Assembly: GCA_021292165.1 (NCBI GenBank)
Contig: CM037879.1
Location: 270,067,160-270,131,159 of the forward strand
Reading direction: 5' to 3'
Source of the DNA: Shinisaurus crocodilurus
Lineage: Eukaryota; Chordata; Lepidosauria; Squamata; Shinisauridae
DNA: 64,000 nucleotides
Shown here piece after piece: positions 1 through 10,638 of the stretch. The notes under the pieces are model-generated. The model saw nothing but the letters and a program-made list of their open reading frames with translations, was not told the origin of the DNA and did not search any database. Position numbers and translations under genes: made by a program. The stretch's first letter is position 1. Every line of letters starts with the position of its first letter.

Positions 1-840
1 CTCCCCCCCCCAGGAGGGCCAGATTTAACTCCTGGCCTGAGGTTTCCAACCCCTGCTTTAATGGTTAAAAAGCCCTCTGACTACCTCATATGACTCAGTT
101 CTGATTAGTTATTACTGTATTTCAAAATCTTGTAATGACAAAACTTTCACCCAAACTTAAAACATTGGATTTAAAACACTTAAGACACTCATTTGTATGA
201 TGAGATCAGTTTGCGACTAGTCTGCCATGCCCACAGCAGCCTTTAGGCTTGGGTTTTGCCAACAGGGGTTCTCTGTGCCATGTAAGCAAACCGCTTGTGA
301 AGTGGAGACCGCTTTAAAATTCCGACCTGTTGCAAAGCAAGTGAAGCAGCCCCGATTGTGGCTTCTGGAGAGCTGAAGGAGCAGTCGAACGTTTTGACCT
401 TTAACACATCTCAGCACAGTTTCTTTCCAATATTAAAATTCAGAAAGACAGAGAATGTTAGGCCTGGCCAAGATGGGACCATTGACGGGTACCTCCAGAT
501 ATGAATTGCATAGCCAATGTGTGTCTGTGTTTCTCTACTCAGCGAGAAGCCCCATTGAGTTGAATGAGACACTTGCTCCCAGGTAAGTGTGCCTGAGGGT
601 GCTTTGAGAGGAGGCTTTTATCACACCATTGCCATGCCTCATTCATGGAATTGTATGGGTAGATCCAGATGCTGCCATCTTCCACTTGTAATCCTCCTGT
701 GTTTTCCTACCACTTCTTCCATCATTTTGCTTACCACAGAAAGTCCATTAAGAAGAAAAAGAAGAGCTGCACAATACTTTCTCATTGTTAGTGCTAGGAT
801 CCCTCTGCCTGAAAGTACCCTAAGTTAGCAATCTACAGAG
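1..840. other. Upstream flank, mostly unassigned
   Basis: I see no coding exon here. Positions 537-600 resemble the short palindromic MITE family that recurs through the window, with a core like GCCCCATTGAGTTGAATG followed by CCCAGGTAAGTGTGCCT. The first 55 bases hold an imperfect inverted segment around a CCTGGCCTGAGG core that could be the end of another MITE. The rest is AT-rich single-copy-looking sequence. Confidence 0.5.
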
Positions 841-1075
841 CAACCCCATGGGTTGTCGCACTAATGACAACCCACAGGTTGTCAAGGCCACATGGGAGCA
901 AGTGAGCTGCCTCCTGCCCTTTGCATCTGTTTTAGGGATGCCTCAGGAACCCAACAAAAAACCATGGGTTAAAACTCTGGGTTGTTTCCCATTCAACAAC
1001 CCAGAGTTCCAAGTTTCCACCTCATGCTGAACAACCCAGGAATGGTGCAGGCGTTCCTGGGTTGTTTTGTAATCT
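841..1075. repeat. Dispersed AACCCATGG repeat, copy 1
   Basis: This stretch is dense in the words CCATGGGTTGT, ACAACCCA and CTGGGTTGTT in both orientations. The same words recur near 9160, 12432, 14229, 15008, 17690, 34390, 37786 and 42470, so this is a dispersed family. In better copies the ends carry inverted motifs like GGTTCACA...GACAACCCATGG, which suggests a non-autonomous DNA transposon. I cannot name the superfamily. Confidence 0.6.
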
Positions 1076-1140
1076 GGAGCATGTGGGAGGCAGCACACTC
1101 ACTCCTGCGCAGCCCCAACCAACTGTAAGTTAATTAATTA

Positions 1141-1740
1141 ACAGCCCCATCCTATGTGGCTGCCCATAACCCGCCGAACCCAGAGGATTACGGGCATCCA
1201 ATTGAGTGCGGGAGGAGCGCAGCGGATAAGATTGCTGCTGCGCTCCCCTTGCCCTCAAAAAACCAGGGCTCTCCAACCTTGGGTCCCCAGAAGTTGCTGG
1301 ACTACAGCTCCCAGAATCCCTTGCCATTAGCCATGCTGGCTGGGTATGCTGGGAGCTGTAGGCCAGCAACATCTGGGGACCCAAGGTTGGAGAGCCCTGC
1401 TCTAGACAGCTGATTTCAGCCAACTACATGTTTTACACCTCCTCCCGAGGAGGAGAGGCTGAGGCAGTGCCTGGATTCTGTGGAAGCCAACAGTGCCTTG
1501 CTCCTCCCCTCCTCACGCCCAGGAATGCCCTCCCGACGCTGGAACCGAAGTCAGTCTTCCAGCTTCGGTTCCCAGCTGGTGCGGAAGGAACTGCGCTGGC
1601 TACGAGGTGGGGGGGAGGGTGCTCCGTGCTCGGACTCCTCACTGCGACCTCGGAAGGGATTTCTGAGGTTGCAGTGGGGACTCCGACCAATCCTATGGCC
1701 CCCTAGGGCAAGGTTGGAGGGCCACAGGATTGTCCCCAAA
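1141..1740. repeat. GC-rich dispersed repeat hosting a nested MITE
   Basis: The outer parts start near CAGCCCCATCCTATG and end near CACAGGATTGTCCCC, which are roughly inverted. The middle is interrupted by the palindromic MITE at 1264-1399. The segment around 1585 (GAAGGAACTGCGCTGGCT) resembles one near 61630 (GAAAGAACTGTGCTGGCT), so this is a repeat family. The open frames across it come from GC-rich composition and look like no known protein. Confidence 0.45.
1264..1399. mobile_element. Palindromic hAT-like MITE
   Basis: Ends are CAGGGCTCTCCAACCTTGGG and its inverse, with a near-symmetric body containing ACTACAGCTCCCAGAAT and GCTGGGAGCTGTAGGCC. About ten relatives lie in this window (for example 9851, 22747, 35546, 41141, 50749, 52100, 62001). 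CAG...CTG ends fit hAT elements. The 8-base flanks of this copy do not match, so it is old. Confidence 0.7.
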
Positions 1741-2749
1741 CACATGGTTGGTTGTTGCGTGAGAACCAGGCCACTGAGAACATTTGGCAGTGGTGAAGCG
1801 GGCCTGGGGCCTGAAATGGGACACTAGCAGGAACTCCATGAAGCCGCTCTAAAAATAAAGCAGGAGATGCAATCGAATAATTATATAAAAATAGATCACA
1901 TTTCTTTATTTACTTCTTGTATTTTTATCCCGCTTTTCAGACAATTATTGTCTCCCAAAATGGCTCACATCAAAGAGAGGCAGATGTTAATACGTGCTGG
2001 ACCCAGAGGCGGTGTTAGGGAGCGGCCTACGAGGGCTGAAGCTGCGAATCTTTCATTTGGAGCCCATCTGCCCCACCAGCCTGCTGTCCAGGGGCACTTG
2101 CTGCAAGTAAGGTCCAGGGGCCCTGATGATCTCTGTTGCACTGGATCCTCCTGGATTAGCTGGCTGTTTGCCCACATGTGCTTCACCTCCTGCGGGGCCC
2201 CCCCCAATCTTTCTGCCTGAGGTTTTTTTCTGAAATCAAACGCCCTCCTCTCCCCTGTCCATAAATCCTTTTTTAATAGGGATGTCCTCAGGAGACAGGG
2301 TCCTTTAAAGACACACACAGAGAGAGACTTTTAGAGCATATGTAAATTGGCATATGCAAATTTGTGTTTTATTTTTTGTCCTGTGGCCCGCAGCCCCGGA
2401 TCTTTCGGTACCTAGCACTGCCCCTGGCTGGAACTTCCAGTATGATAAATATAAATCAGATTTTCACACCCAAGCAGTGGGGGTGACCAGCCACAACACA
2501 ACGAGGTGCGTTTCTAGTCGGCATTCCCAGCAATCGAGTGCTGCTGTGCTGGTACTCACCTTTCGAAACAAGCCCCGATGCGTCACATGCCTTCATGACG
2601 AATATCTGGCTGGAAAAAGGGAAGCAAATTCATTCATCCATTCCCTTTAAGGAAGCCTCGTTTCTGAAGGAAATCCTGCATGAACCCTTAGCAAGGGCAG
2701 CAGGATCTGTCACAGAAGCAGCTGCTGAAGCGGTGAATTCCCCCATACG
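1741..2749. other. Upstream flank with LINE 3'-tail fragment
   Basis: Positions 1893-1975 look like an inverted L2-type 3' end (TTTATTTACTTCTTG followed by ATCCCGCTTTTCAGACAA). The rest, including the C-rich patch near 2200 and the purine-rich patch near 2320, holds no exon or repeat I can assign. Confidence 0.4.
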
Positions 2750-2847
2750 CGGAGCCTGACTTCGACCAGCCAGTCGGGAGCATCTCGAACCGTTCTGATT
2801 CTCCTCCTTCCATTCTTACATTTTGTGCGTGCATGTGAAGTCACCGC

Positions 2848-2855
2848 TGACGTCA
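2848..2855. promoter_or_regulatory. CRE palindrome TGACGTCA
   Basis: Exact 8-base CREB/ATF site in the CpG-rich segment upstream of the putative exon 1 donor. A perfect match in this context is a credible regulatory site, but binding is inferred. Confidence 0.5.
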
Positions 2856-2981
2856 CAATGGCCCGGACCTCCCCCGTGCTTTTCTCTCCCAGGCTTTTCG
2901 CTCGGCCCTTTTCTCCCTTAAAAGGACAATGGTACGCGCATGCAAAAGAGCTTGATTGAGGAGAATTAAGCCGTGGGAACG

Positions 2982-2990
2982 GCGCATGCG
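2982..2990. promoter_or_regulatory. NRF1-like site GCGCATGCG
   Basis: Matches the palindromic NRF1 core. A second, weaker copy is at 2936-2944. Paired NRF1 sites are common in TATA-less CpG promoters of housekeeping genes, which fits a broadly expressed corepressor subunit. Confidence 0.5.
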
Positions 2991-3059
2991 TACACCGCCT
3001 GGAAGTTAAGCCAATGATTCCAGAGCTTGCATCTATCCAGACACAGGAGCTAGACAACG

Positions 3060-3144
3060 AGGGTTGCGTAGAGAGGAGGAGGAGGGCGGGGGAAAGAAGG
3101 AAGGAAGAGCAGTGCAACACACCACGCTATTGATTTGTTGGAGG
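3060..3144 (+). other. SINHCAF: Putative SINHCAF non-coding exon 1
   Basis: The 3' boundary is set by the donor GTAAGT at 3145-3150. The 5' boundary is a guess, placed about 50 bases after the CCAAT box at 3011. The segment is purine-rich with no ATG that would extend the protein. Splicing to the acceptor at 19740 would remove a 16.6-kb intron 1. Confidence 0.4.
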
Positions 3145-3589
3145 GTAAGTGATTTTAATGTTTTGTTGTTTCAACTTGGGAACATAATTTTTTAAAAAAC
3201 AACAGCAACCGTAAATCTGAAGCACGAGTTCTGGCAAGTTTTGTGCTGTGTGTTTTAGATACGGGTTAATTTTAAAAGCAAACTAGCCCTTTGAGAAGAA
3301 GCCCTTTTTATACGTAAGGAAAATACTTGTTTGTAGCTGGAAGTGTCGGTAGTTATCCTCTGTAATACAGTGGGGTTTGCGGTGTGGCGCCGGGGGGGGG
3401 AGGTCACTTTAGAAAATAAAGAATCGGAATTGCTGTAACGGAACTGCTGGTTGCATTGTTACGGGTCGAGCATGTGGCGAGTGACAACGACTTTTTGGCG
3501 GGGGAAAGCAGTTGCAGAGGGACTTCATTTTCATTTGGAACCTGATTGCTCGGCCAGATCATGAAGGAAACTTGGAAATCACTGATTAG

Positions 3590-3665
3590 GCTGCCCCGTA
3601 GACACTTACTTGGGAGTAAGCCCCACTGAACAGTGTGGGACCTGAGTAAACATGTGAATGCTCTA
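3590..3665 (+). mobile_element. Short palindromic MITE (CAATCC family)
   Basis: Contains GGGAGTAAGCCCCACTGAA followed by a diverged inverse half. Better copies in this window run from GCAATCCTATGCA through TACTCC...CCCATTGAA to TAGGATTGC, giving a palindromic element of about 85 bp. This copy is diverged. Confidence 0.55.
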
Positions 3666-3899
3666 ATATAGTTAGCAATTTCGATCGTGGTTGAGGGGAT
3701 CGGGCCCTTCCTGTTCATTCAGCGAGTGGGAAGCTCCTAGTTTGAAAAGTCGTCTCCCCCCCCCCCTTTTTAAATCGGTCTCTAGACAGAGCTTCTAAGG
3801 GAAAAAGGGGCGAGATGAAAACTCCAATCCTGGTTATCCTTCACTCCAGAACAGTCCCCAGGAAGTTGATGGGTTTACTCTGGAGTAAATAAATGTGGA

Positions 3900-5560
3900 A
3901 TCGCAGCAGCTACAGTTGGCTTATCCTGCGGTGCTTGGTGGTGGGCAGACGGAGGCGGCCGGATTGGTGTTGTCCGTTATAACTATGGACGCGTGATTGG
4001 CTACAATGGAAAGCCAAGGTGGGGGGAGGGGGGAAGAAGGTCTGTAAAAAATCCCTCGAGGTCGGCTAAACCAGGATGCTGCGATCCTCTGGAACGCTCG
4101 CGACACGAACGTTCCAATTGCGAACGTTCCCCGGGCGTCACGTTCCTCTCCGCAAATCATACACCTGTAGATTGGATCGACGAGGGGGAAAGTTGTGGCG
4201 TTGCGCATGAATGCGGGTAACAGCCATGGCGGTGTCGGCCGGCCTCCGTGGCTTTGGACGTGTGGAAGGCAGTGGAATGGGACGGCGGTGCACCGGGTTA
4301 CCTTGAGGGTGGTGGTTGTCTTTTCGAAACGACTTCGGTTTCAGCCCATAGTACGGTGTGACCTGGAAATAGGGTGGGGGAGGGGATCTTTGTATGTGTG
4401 TGTGCAATCTGATATGACACGTGCTCCCTACCATGCAGGTCCTAGCGTTCCCTTTAGCATGTAATTTATTTTTTTGAAACATTATTTGCAAAGAACTTAG
4501 CTGTTGAGCCTTTCTCGTTGTTCGTCGGAACTGGGTGGGTGGTGATGGCGGCGGGGTGGGGGGGGAGGAGGAGGAAGAGTCTTGCCACCTTCAAGGCAAA
4601 AAAACAAAAACAAAACACACAAAACTAGGAGCGAGAAGGGAACTCCTGCGGGCATTCTTTGCCTGTGCAACTTTGAATTCTCAACTTTTTAACAGCCGCT
4701 TCGCTGCGAATTCTCCCTCCCTCCACCCAATATGAATCTTGTTTTCCTCTGAGGTGGGCTGGAATCTTCCTCCCTTTTTCCACGCGTCTAATAAATGCGA
4801 TTTCTTAACATTTTTGGACTGAATTCCTCTCAACGCAAGGAAACAGCCCGATATCTCCTTGTTTGCGCACGTAGGCAGAGGCTGAAGCGAAAACAAAGGG
4901 CTTATATGGAGCATGTGGCTGTTGAGCTTTGCAACTGCGCCTGGCGGGGAGGGGGGACGGACGGCTCTTTCTCTCCTCTCTACGCGCACAATATTCCTGT
5001 TGCCTATAAAACCGGAGCAGAGGAATGCTGGGGCGGGGGGACGCGCCTTAGCTCTATACTCTTTGAGTCCAATCTCGGCTGCCGCTTGAGGACTTTTTTG
5101 TCCCCCGTGGAAGTTAAAACTTTAGATGCGTGCCGCCGGAGCAAGGTACCACGCTGCGTGCCTGGAAGATCCGAAGGCGTGCTTGGGTGTTTCAAAGGCA
5201 AGAAGCGCCTTCGATGGACGGAGCAGAGCGAATTGTTGGAACAACCCCCTCTCCCCTGCTGGATGGTCCCGGGTGGGTGTGTGGGTGTGCGTGCGTGCGT
5301 GCGTTGTTCTGCCTCTCGGTCATTAAATGGGAAAGTGGGCCGGGGACACACACAAAAGAATTGCTTTTATTTTGCATGTGGGTCCACTTTCACTTCTTTT
5401 TAAAAGCGCGTTTCGCACTCCTCGTGCGCATGTTTATGGGAGGTCTTGTCGACCTCGCTTTGAAGTCGGAACTGTTGCCATGTTTGAATTACGTCAGGGT
5501 AAAGCCATGAGGAGGAACCAGTTCTGAATGTCGTAGGAACAGATCGCGCGCTCAACCGCA
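3900..5560 (+). promoter_or_regulatory. CpG-rich start of intron 1
   Basis: CpG is frequent for about 1.6 kb, unlike most of the window. Two CCAAT-like ATTGG cores lie near 3963 and 3997, a GCCATGGCGG core near 4223, and GC boxes near 4940. CpG clusters that run past the first exon are common at vertebrate housekeeping promoters. Long open frames here (for example 4795-5403) reflect GC composition; I see no family resemblance in them. Confidence 0.5.
5005..5011 (+). promoter_or_regulatory. Possible alternative TATA box
   Basis: TATAAAA lies inside the CpG-rich stretch, about 60 bases after a G-rich GC-box cluster (4938-4960) and followed by CpG-rich sequence. It could mark an alternative first exon of SINHCAF, but no strong donor follows closely, so support is weak. 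Confidence 0.25.
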
Positions 5561-7984
5561 CCAGCACAATATGCCATGCGGTCCGGAGCTTGGGTGAATC
5601 GAGGCGGGGGATTGTTTTTCAGGAAGTGTCTCTGGCGGTGCTGATGGGATGGAGGGGAGTGCCCTTTCCTTCCCTTTTGTTCTGCGAGAAAACGCCGAGA
5701 AGTAAACTTTCGCTGCAGCTTGGTGGCTAGTTAACTTGAGGCTCCCTTCTTTTGCTTTCATTTACGTGTGTGTGTGCGTGTGTGTATCCATTATTTACAG
5801 ATTCAATGCAACCCCTGCAAGGCTTGCGTGAAACTCTTGTCTCATGTTTCCCAGGCTAGTTCTAAATGAGTCGAAACAAGTGAGTCGCTTGCACCGTGTG
5901 GGTGCCACTTTTCCTTTTGTGTGTAGGCTGCGTGCAGGTCACGGGAAAAGGGGTCGGTGGGCGGGCGGGCTGCATGTACATAGGTGGGCAACGGAAAACG
6001 CATGCCAGTAGCCTATGACCCTGATCTCCGCCGAGATTACCGCCAGTAGCACGCAGAAGCTTAGGCAGTCTCTGGGGAAAGAGGAATAATATGCTCTCCC
6101 TCCTCCAGGGCACCCAATACTGCACTGCCCTGAGTTAAATGTTGAGCAAGCTGAAAGCAAAATACGACATTTAAACACTGCATTTGCTAAGAGAGGTTTG
6201 ACTTGCCTTTTATTTGTGTGTGTGTGTGTGATGATGATGATGATTTGCAATGCTAATGCATGAAGGATGTGCTGACTCTGGCAGTTCAGAATTCCTCATG
6301 CCACCCCCACCCCCCATTGAAGGCTCTTTAATCATCAGATCATGCCTGGAACAATAATGATATTAATGTTAGTGCCTCCCTCTTTTTCATTTGCAAGCCT
6401 GGGCATTCACACCCAGACCTTGTGGCAATGACTGAGCTTTTACCGGGGATGGGCGGGGGGGGGGGCATCTTTCCTGTAGCAGTGCAGTGGTTAATGTAGC
6501 TGGTTTTGCCTCTCCCTTCTTAAGATTGTGTACTGCGTTCTTGAATAAACAGAATTCCTTGTGCACAGAGATCTTTTAGTTGCATGCTGCCGGTGCCTTT
6601 GAAGACCATAGACTAGAGCTCAGTGTCTACCTGATGTTAGGGCTTGTTTTGAAAAGTAGGTCGTCTTTTGCTGAGGTGGACATGGGTGGGTGGTCTTTGT
6701 TCGGGGGCCTGGCTTGCTTGTGTGCGCTGGTGTGGGCTTCCTCTTGTTTGCAAATATGCTTTTCTTTATTGCTTCCTTGTTTGGAAATTCTTTTCCACTT
6801 TAGTCACTTCGGATATGCATTTCCCCCCTTATGTGCACTGAGACATGTTGAAAGGCAAAGAAGGTCGAGAGGGACCTTTTAACATGACATTAAAAGCACT
6901 TTTTTCACTTTCCACCTCTGTAATGCTAATCACTGGTTGACTAGATTATATAAAGGGCTAAAGAAAAATGGTTTCTGTCCAACGCAAATAGCATTCACAC
7001 ACTTGTGCATTGCATACGTGCGCATCAGTAATCAGTAACACAACAGAAGCTCAAAGGGGCTTTTTGAGTGTGGAAAATGCCTTTACGCTTATTTGGGCAT
7101 TGGCAGCCTGTAAATGAGGGATCTAGGGCTGCAATTATATGCATTCTTACTTGAGAGTAAGCCCCATTGAATTCTTAACCCTGAGGAAGTATGCACAGGA
7201 ATGGGCTCAATGTACCTTAGCCCTTAGCCCTCATCTCCAAGAATATATAACTGTATTTGCTCAGTTTTGTCCTTTTCTTTTGCTGGTGCCCCGTGGAGTG
7301 TGGCCCCGGGGGGTGCGTGAGGAACGGCCTCTGGACCTCCTGAAGTTGCCCATCCCTGACCTAGATTATAAACTTCCAAAGTCTGAGACCTGCTTGGCTT
7401 GGCTTCTTTGTTCCTCTGTACCGCTGTGTGTGTTGCTGGCACTAAATGAACAATAATAAATAGTGCAGTGAAATATCTTCCAGGTAATTGCAAATGTTCT
7501 GCATCTATTTAACTTCTGTGAATAAATAGAGAAAGTCGGTTATCTTAACAAACTCTGTAAACTCTGGATTTGGTGGCGATGGTTGTTATCAATAATTTCC
7601 ATAGCACCTTTAAGGTGCATCGTGTCTTTCGGTGCATACTGCGTTCATTCTCGCAGCAGCAGCAATCTTGTGAAGCAACACGCTGTTTGAGATCTGAGAC
7701 CGAAAAGATACTCGTGACCACCCAGGGAGTTCAGGTTCTAATGAAGCTTGGTAATCTCATGATCTTTGCAACAGAAAAGAAATGAGTAAGGCTTTTATGG
7801 CAGGGTGTCCAGTTCTGGAATGACCCATTTTGCAAGGATGCTCCTTTAAAGCAAGACTAGGCTGACTTCTGTCTTGAGTGGCATGGGCATGGGTGTTTTA
7901 CTGGAGCCCTAGTGATCCAGCCATGTGTTTTTAAATTTACCCAAGAGTAGATCTTGTAACACCCTGGAAATTGTTCACCAAGAG
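5561..7984. other. Intron 1, largely unassigned
   Basis: Contains a short TG run followed by GATGAT repeats (about 6217-6245) and a diverged CAATCC-type MITE at 7126-7175 (TTGAGAGTAAGCCCCATTGA). The segment around 7280-7360 may be another MITE remnant. I see no exon. Confidence 0.45.
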
Positions 7985-8110
7985 TGCATATTTAGGACCA
8001 TAAGTGTCTTGCTGGGTCAGGCCAAGGTCCCTCTAGGGTTGGTGCACATACTTAGCATGCAGGATATCCCTGGTTTAATCCCTGACATGTTCTTGTAGTG
8101 GGGGGAGATG
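7985..8110 (+). mobile_element. tRNA-derived SINE fragment
   Basis: Holds TAGCATGCAGGATATCCC followed by GGTTTAATCCCTG, a diverged pol III B box (GGTTCRANNCC), preceded by GCTGGGTCAGGCCAAGGTCC. The same family appears in reverse at 12409-15600, where it is split by later insertions. Old and diverged. Confidence 0.5.
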
Positions 8111-8121
8111 TCTGAGTGGCA

Positions 8122-8216
8122 GCAGCTCTCCAGGGGACTACAACTCCAGCCAGCCTGGCAAGTGGTCAGGGATTATGGGAGTTGTAGTCCAAAACACTGG
8201 GGGGGGGGCAACAGGT
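8122..8216. mobile_element. Palindromic hAT-like MITE, short copy
   Basis: GACTACAACTCCAGCCAGC and its approximate inverse (TTATGGGAGTTGTAGTCC) flank a short centre, as in the family at 50749. The ends are degraded. Confidence 0.55.
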
Positions 8217-8439
8217 AGCCTGCCTGGTCCTATGAGATCCCCGTCAAGTGAGGGCTAATGATGTCCAGTGTCATGGGGGAGGTTTTGCCTTCACTGCAAG
8301 TAGAATCCTACTTTTTCTTTTAGGAGTGAATGTACTTGGGAATACCTTTTGGGTTTGGATGCCAAACCTGCCCTCTCCCTTTTGGTGTATTTAGCCACCA
8401 AGATTCAAGCCTGCACCTGTAGTCCATGGAATCTTAAGC

Positions 8440-8880
8440 CAGAATAAATGTATTAGTCTTTAAGGTGCCATGAGAATCTAAGGGCACAATTTTATGCAGG
8501 TTTAAAGTCCTACAACTCCCAGCATTCCCCAGCCAGCAACACTTTGAAGGGGCTGTCACTGACTGTCAAAATGGAGATCACAATCTTTGGGGGGAAAGAG
8601 GTTAAGGGGGGGAAGCCATGGCAAGCAAAAAAGGGCTCACGATTGCAGCGGGGGTCCTGCCGCAGAGTCCCCTGCCGCAGAGTCCCCTGCCGCAGAGTCC
8701 CCTGCCGCAGAGTCCCCTGCTCTATTTGCGGGAGAATCAGGGAGGCAAACAGCCCACGGTGAGCCCGATCGTCTGTCAGGTGCACCGTGGGTTGTTTGGC
8801 CAACAACCAACCCACCGTGGCTTATTGCCAGGGTGGATTAGCATGGCATGCGAATGCACCCAGTCTGCGGAAGGTTGAGT
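8440..8880. repeat. Composite repeat with 15-bp minisatellite
   Basis: A LINE or SINE tail-like piece (GCCAGAATAAATGTATTAG) is followed by half of a palindromic MITE (TACAACTCCCAGCATTCC). Then comes a GC-rich segment with a tandem repeat and an AACCCATGG-family end (CCGTGGGTTGTTTGGCC) to about 8870. The parts are recognisable but the order of insertion is unclear. Confidence 0.4.
8657..8716 (+). repeat. 15-bp tandem repeat, four exact units
   Basis: The unit CTGCCGCAGAGTCCC occurs four times in a row without mismatch, then a partial CTGC. Perfect identity implies recent expansion. Confidence 0.9.
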
Positions 8881-9159
8881 GCTAAGTGTTTACACCTTTT
8901 TTGTTAAATAACTACTTGTGTATGGGAAGCCTGGGGCATCAAATTGCAATTGAGCGCTACATCTTTCTTGATGTGTACAGGAATCAGGATTTTATCCTCT
9001 GCCTACTGCTATATTAACCTTTCCAGTGTATTGGAAAAATGACTCTTTCATATTTTCTTTCACATCTTTGTCAGGATTGAGAAACCTGGAGGACCAAAAT
9101 CCCTTTATTGAAATTTCATTTTTTTAAATTGTTTAACGGAGTTCTTCAAGCACTACATT

Positions 9160-9410
9160 GAGACGATGTAGCTTGACCCAGTTCAGGCGATCAAACAACC
9201 CATGATTAACAAGCCATGGATTGTTTACGCGTGTGCTGGGTCCCACCCACTTTCGTTTCCAAAACAGTCTAGGAATGCTCTGTTCTTTGGTTGTTGGCAT
9301 GACGTGTGATCCCAGCACTCTGGGTTGTTCAGAGTTCAACCTAAAGTGCTGGGTTCACACATCATGACAACAACCCAGGAATGGGGCTCCTGGGTTGTGT
9401 TGGAAAGCAA
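9160..9410. repeat. AACCCATGG repeat, copy 2
   Basis: Contains AAACAACCCATGATTAAC, AAGCCATGGATTG, CTGGGTTGTTCAGAG and ACAACAACCCAGGAATGG, matching the words in copy 1. Terminal GGTTCACACATCATGACA near 9352 resembles the GGTTCACATGTCATG motif at 15029. Confidence 0.6.
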
Positions 9411-9850
9411 GCAGGAGGGAGCCAGCATGCTTGATCGCCCAGATTGGGTCATTAAAAGGTTGTTTTATATTGGCTGGTAAGTGAAAAGGATTGTAAGTAC
9501 CAAATCTTACTGGATTGAACTAAAAGTGCAGGAAGGACATTGAGTATGCTGAGGGTACTTTAGTCTGTACTGTGGATACTGAATTCCTTTGACAAGCTTC
9601 AGTGCTTAACTGAACTAAGGCTGCAATCCTAAGCAGACTTACTAGGGAGTAAGTACCATTGAACATAGCAAGACTGACTCCTGTCAAAGGAATTGGACTG
9701 CTTGAAAAGTTATGCATGAGACTGACTCCATGCATTGGGATTGGGCTGCATTAAAAGTTGCCTAGAGACCTAGTGGTGATGGTTTTCTGGAAAAAATTAA
9801 ATTAGAAAATTTTCAGTTAAAGTAGAAATGTTTTCTAATGCCTTAGAACG
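9411..9850. other. Intron 1 with CAATCC MITE remnant
   Basis: Positions 9618-9740 resemble two overlapping CAATCC-family halves (GGCTGCAATCCTAAGCAG, AGGGAGTAAGTACCATTGAA). The remainder is unassigned. Confidence 0.4.
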
Positions 9851-9988
9851 AAGGTGGGCAACTTGTAATCCAAAACATCTGGAAGGCCACAATTCCCATC
9901 AACCCTAGCCAGCATAGCCAGTGGTGAAGGATCATTGGAGTTGTAGGCCAGAACAGCTGGAGGGGCAACAAGCTGCCCACCCCTGCCC
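9851..9988. mobile_element. Palindromic hAT-like MITE
   Basis: AGGTGGGCAACTTGTAATCC at one end and CAAGCTGCCCACCCCTG at the other are inverted, with the shared CAAAACATCTGG and GGAGTTGTAGGCC interior. Confidence 0.7.
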
Positions 9989-10059
9989 AGGAGAGTGATT
10001 GGATTTAAATGTTTATTTTAATTGTGTTTAGTAAACAAAACTCAAAAAAGCACCCCATA

Positions 10060-10261
10060 CAGGCAGTCCCCGAGTTAAGAACATCCGACTTAACAGACAA
10101 CCCATACTTAAGAACAGACTTCTGGGTTCCCCGGTGCTACGTCGTTTACGTAGAGTATACAGTATAGTATACTACGCAATTTGCGTAAATGCGGATTTTA
10201 ACGTATAGGCTTACATACAAATTCAAGGACATTCTTAAGAACGTGACCTGGGGACTGCCTG
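10060..10261 (-). mobile_element. Pogo/Tigger-like MITE, copy A
   Basis: The element runs from CAGGCAGTCCCCGAGTTA to its inverted end GGGGACTGCCTG and is flanked by TA on both sides (10058-10059, 10262-10263). A 202-bp non-autonomous element with TA duplication fits the Tc1/mariner-pogo group. A second copy lies in the opposite orientation at 15230-15481. Strand is arbitrary relative to copy B. Confidence 0.75.
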
Positions 10262-10638
10262 TATTAAATTTTTGTTCCAATGCAAGTATTTGACCTGAAA
10301 TATTTGAGGAGGAAATTAAAGCACACTTAATGTGATTTAAATATATCATGTAGACATTTTTATTGGAATGCTTGTAAAACTGTAAAGACAATGGCATATA
10401 CCCTTCCCTTACATTGTTTGTATTTAAGGGGGAAAGGTACTGAAAACTGTTGACACACTAATAAACTTTAGCAAACCAAAAAAACTGGGCATGATATGCT
10501 GACAACAACCAATCATTTTCAGCAGAGTTCAACTCTTTTCTGTAAAGGCTGTTGGGGCACTTTCAGTTTTGCTGCCACTACCTATTAGTTCTATTTCACA
10601 CGGGGGGAGAGAGAGAGAGAGATGTATTCCCTCAGATA

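Larger units (their letters stand above)
2750..3144 (+). promoter_or_regulatory. SINHCAF: Probable SINHCAF core promoter and exon 1
   Basis: CpG content rises here, and several promoter motifs cluster: a full CRE palindrome TGACGTCA at 2848-2855, NRF1-like GCGCATGCA at 2936-2944 and GCGCATGCG at 2982-2990, and a CCAAT box at 3011-3015. A purine-rich stretch follows and ends in a consensus donor, GGAGG|GTAAGT, at 3145. The first coding exon of SINHCAF has an acceptor at 19740 with untranslated sequence before its ATG, so an upstream non-coding exon is required. This is the best candidate. No transcript evidence is available to me and the start site is not fixed. Confidence 0.6.

Noticed and set aside
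2710..3120. 136-codon antisense open frame over the putative promoter
   Set aside because: It overlaps promoter motifs and a purine-rich tract; its translation is Ser/Leu/Arg-rich without recognisable features. A divergent transcript is possible but not a protein.
4795..5403. 202-codon open frame on the + strand in the CpG-rich part of intron 1
   Set aside because: Frames on both strands are open here because of GC-rich composition, codon use looks random, and no domain or family resemblance is visible.
8657..8716. CRISPR-like direct repeats
   Set aside because: The units are contiguous without spacers and the genome is vertebrate.
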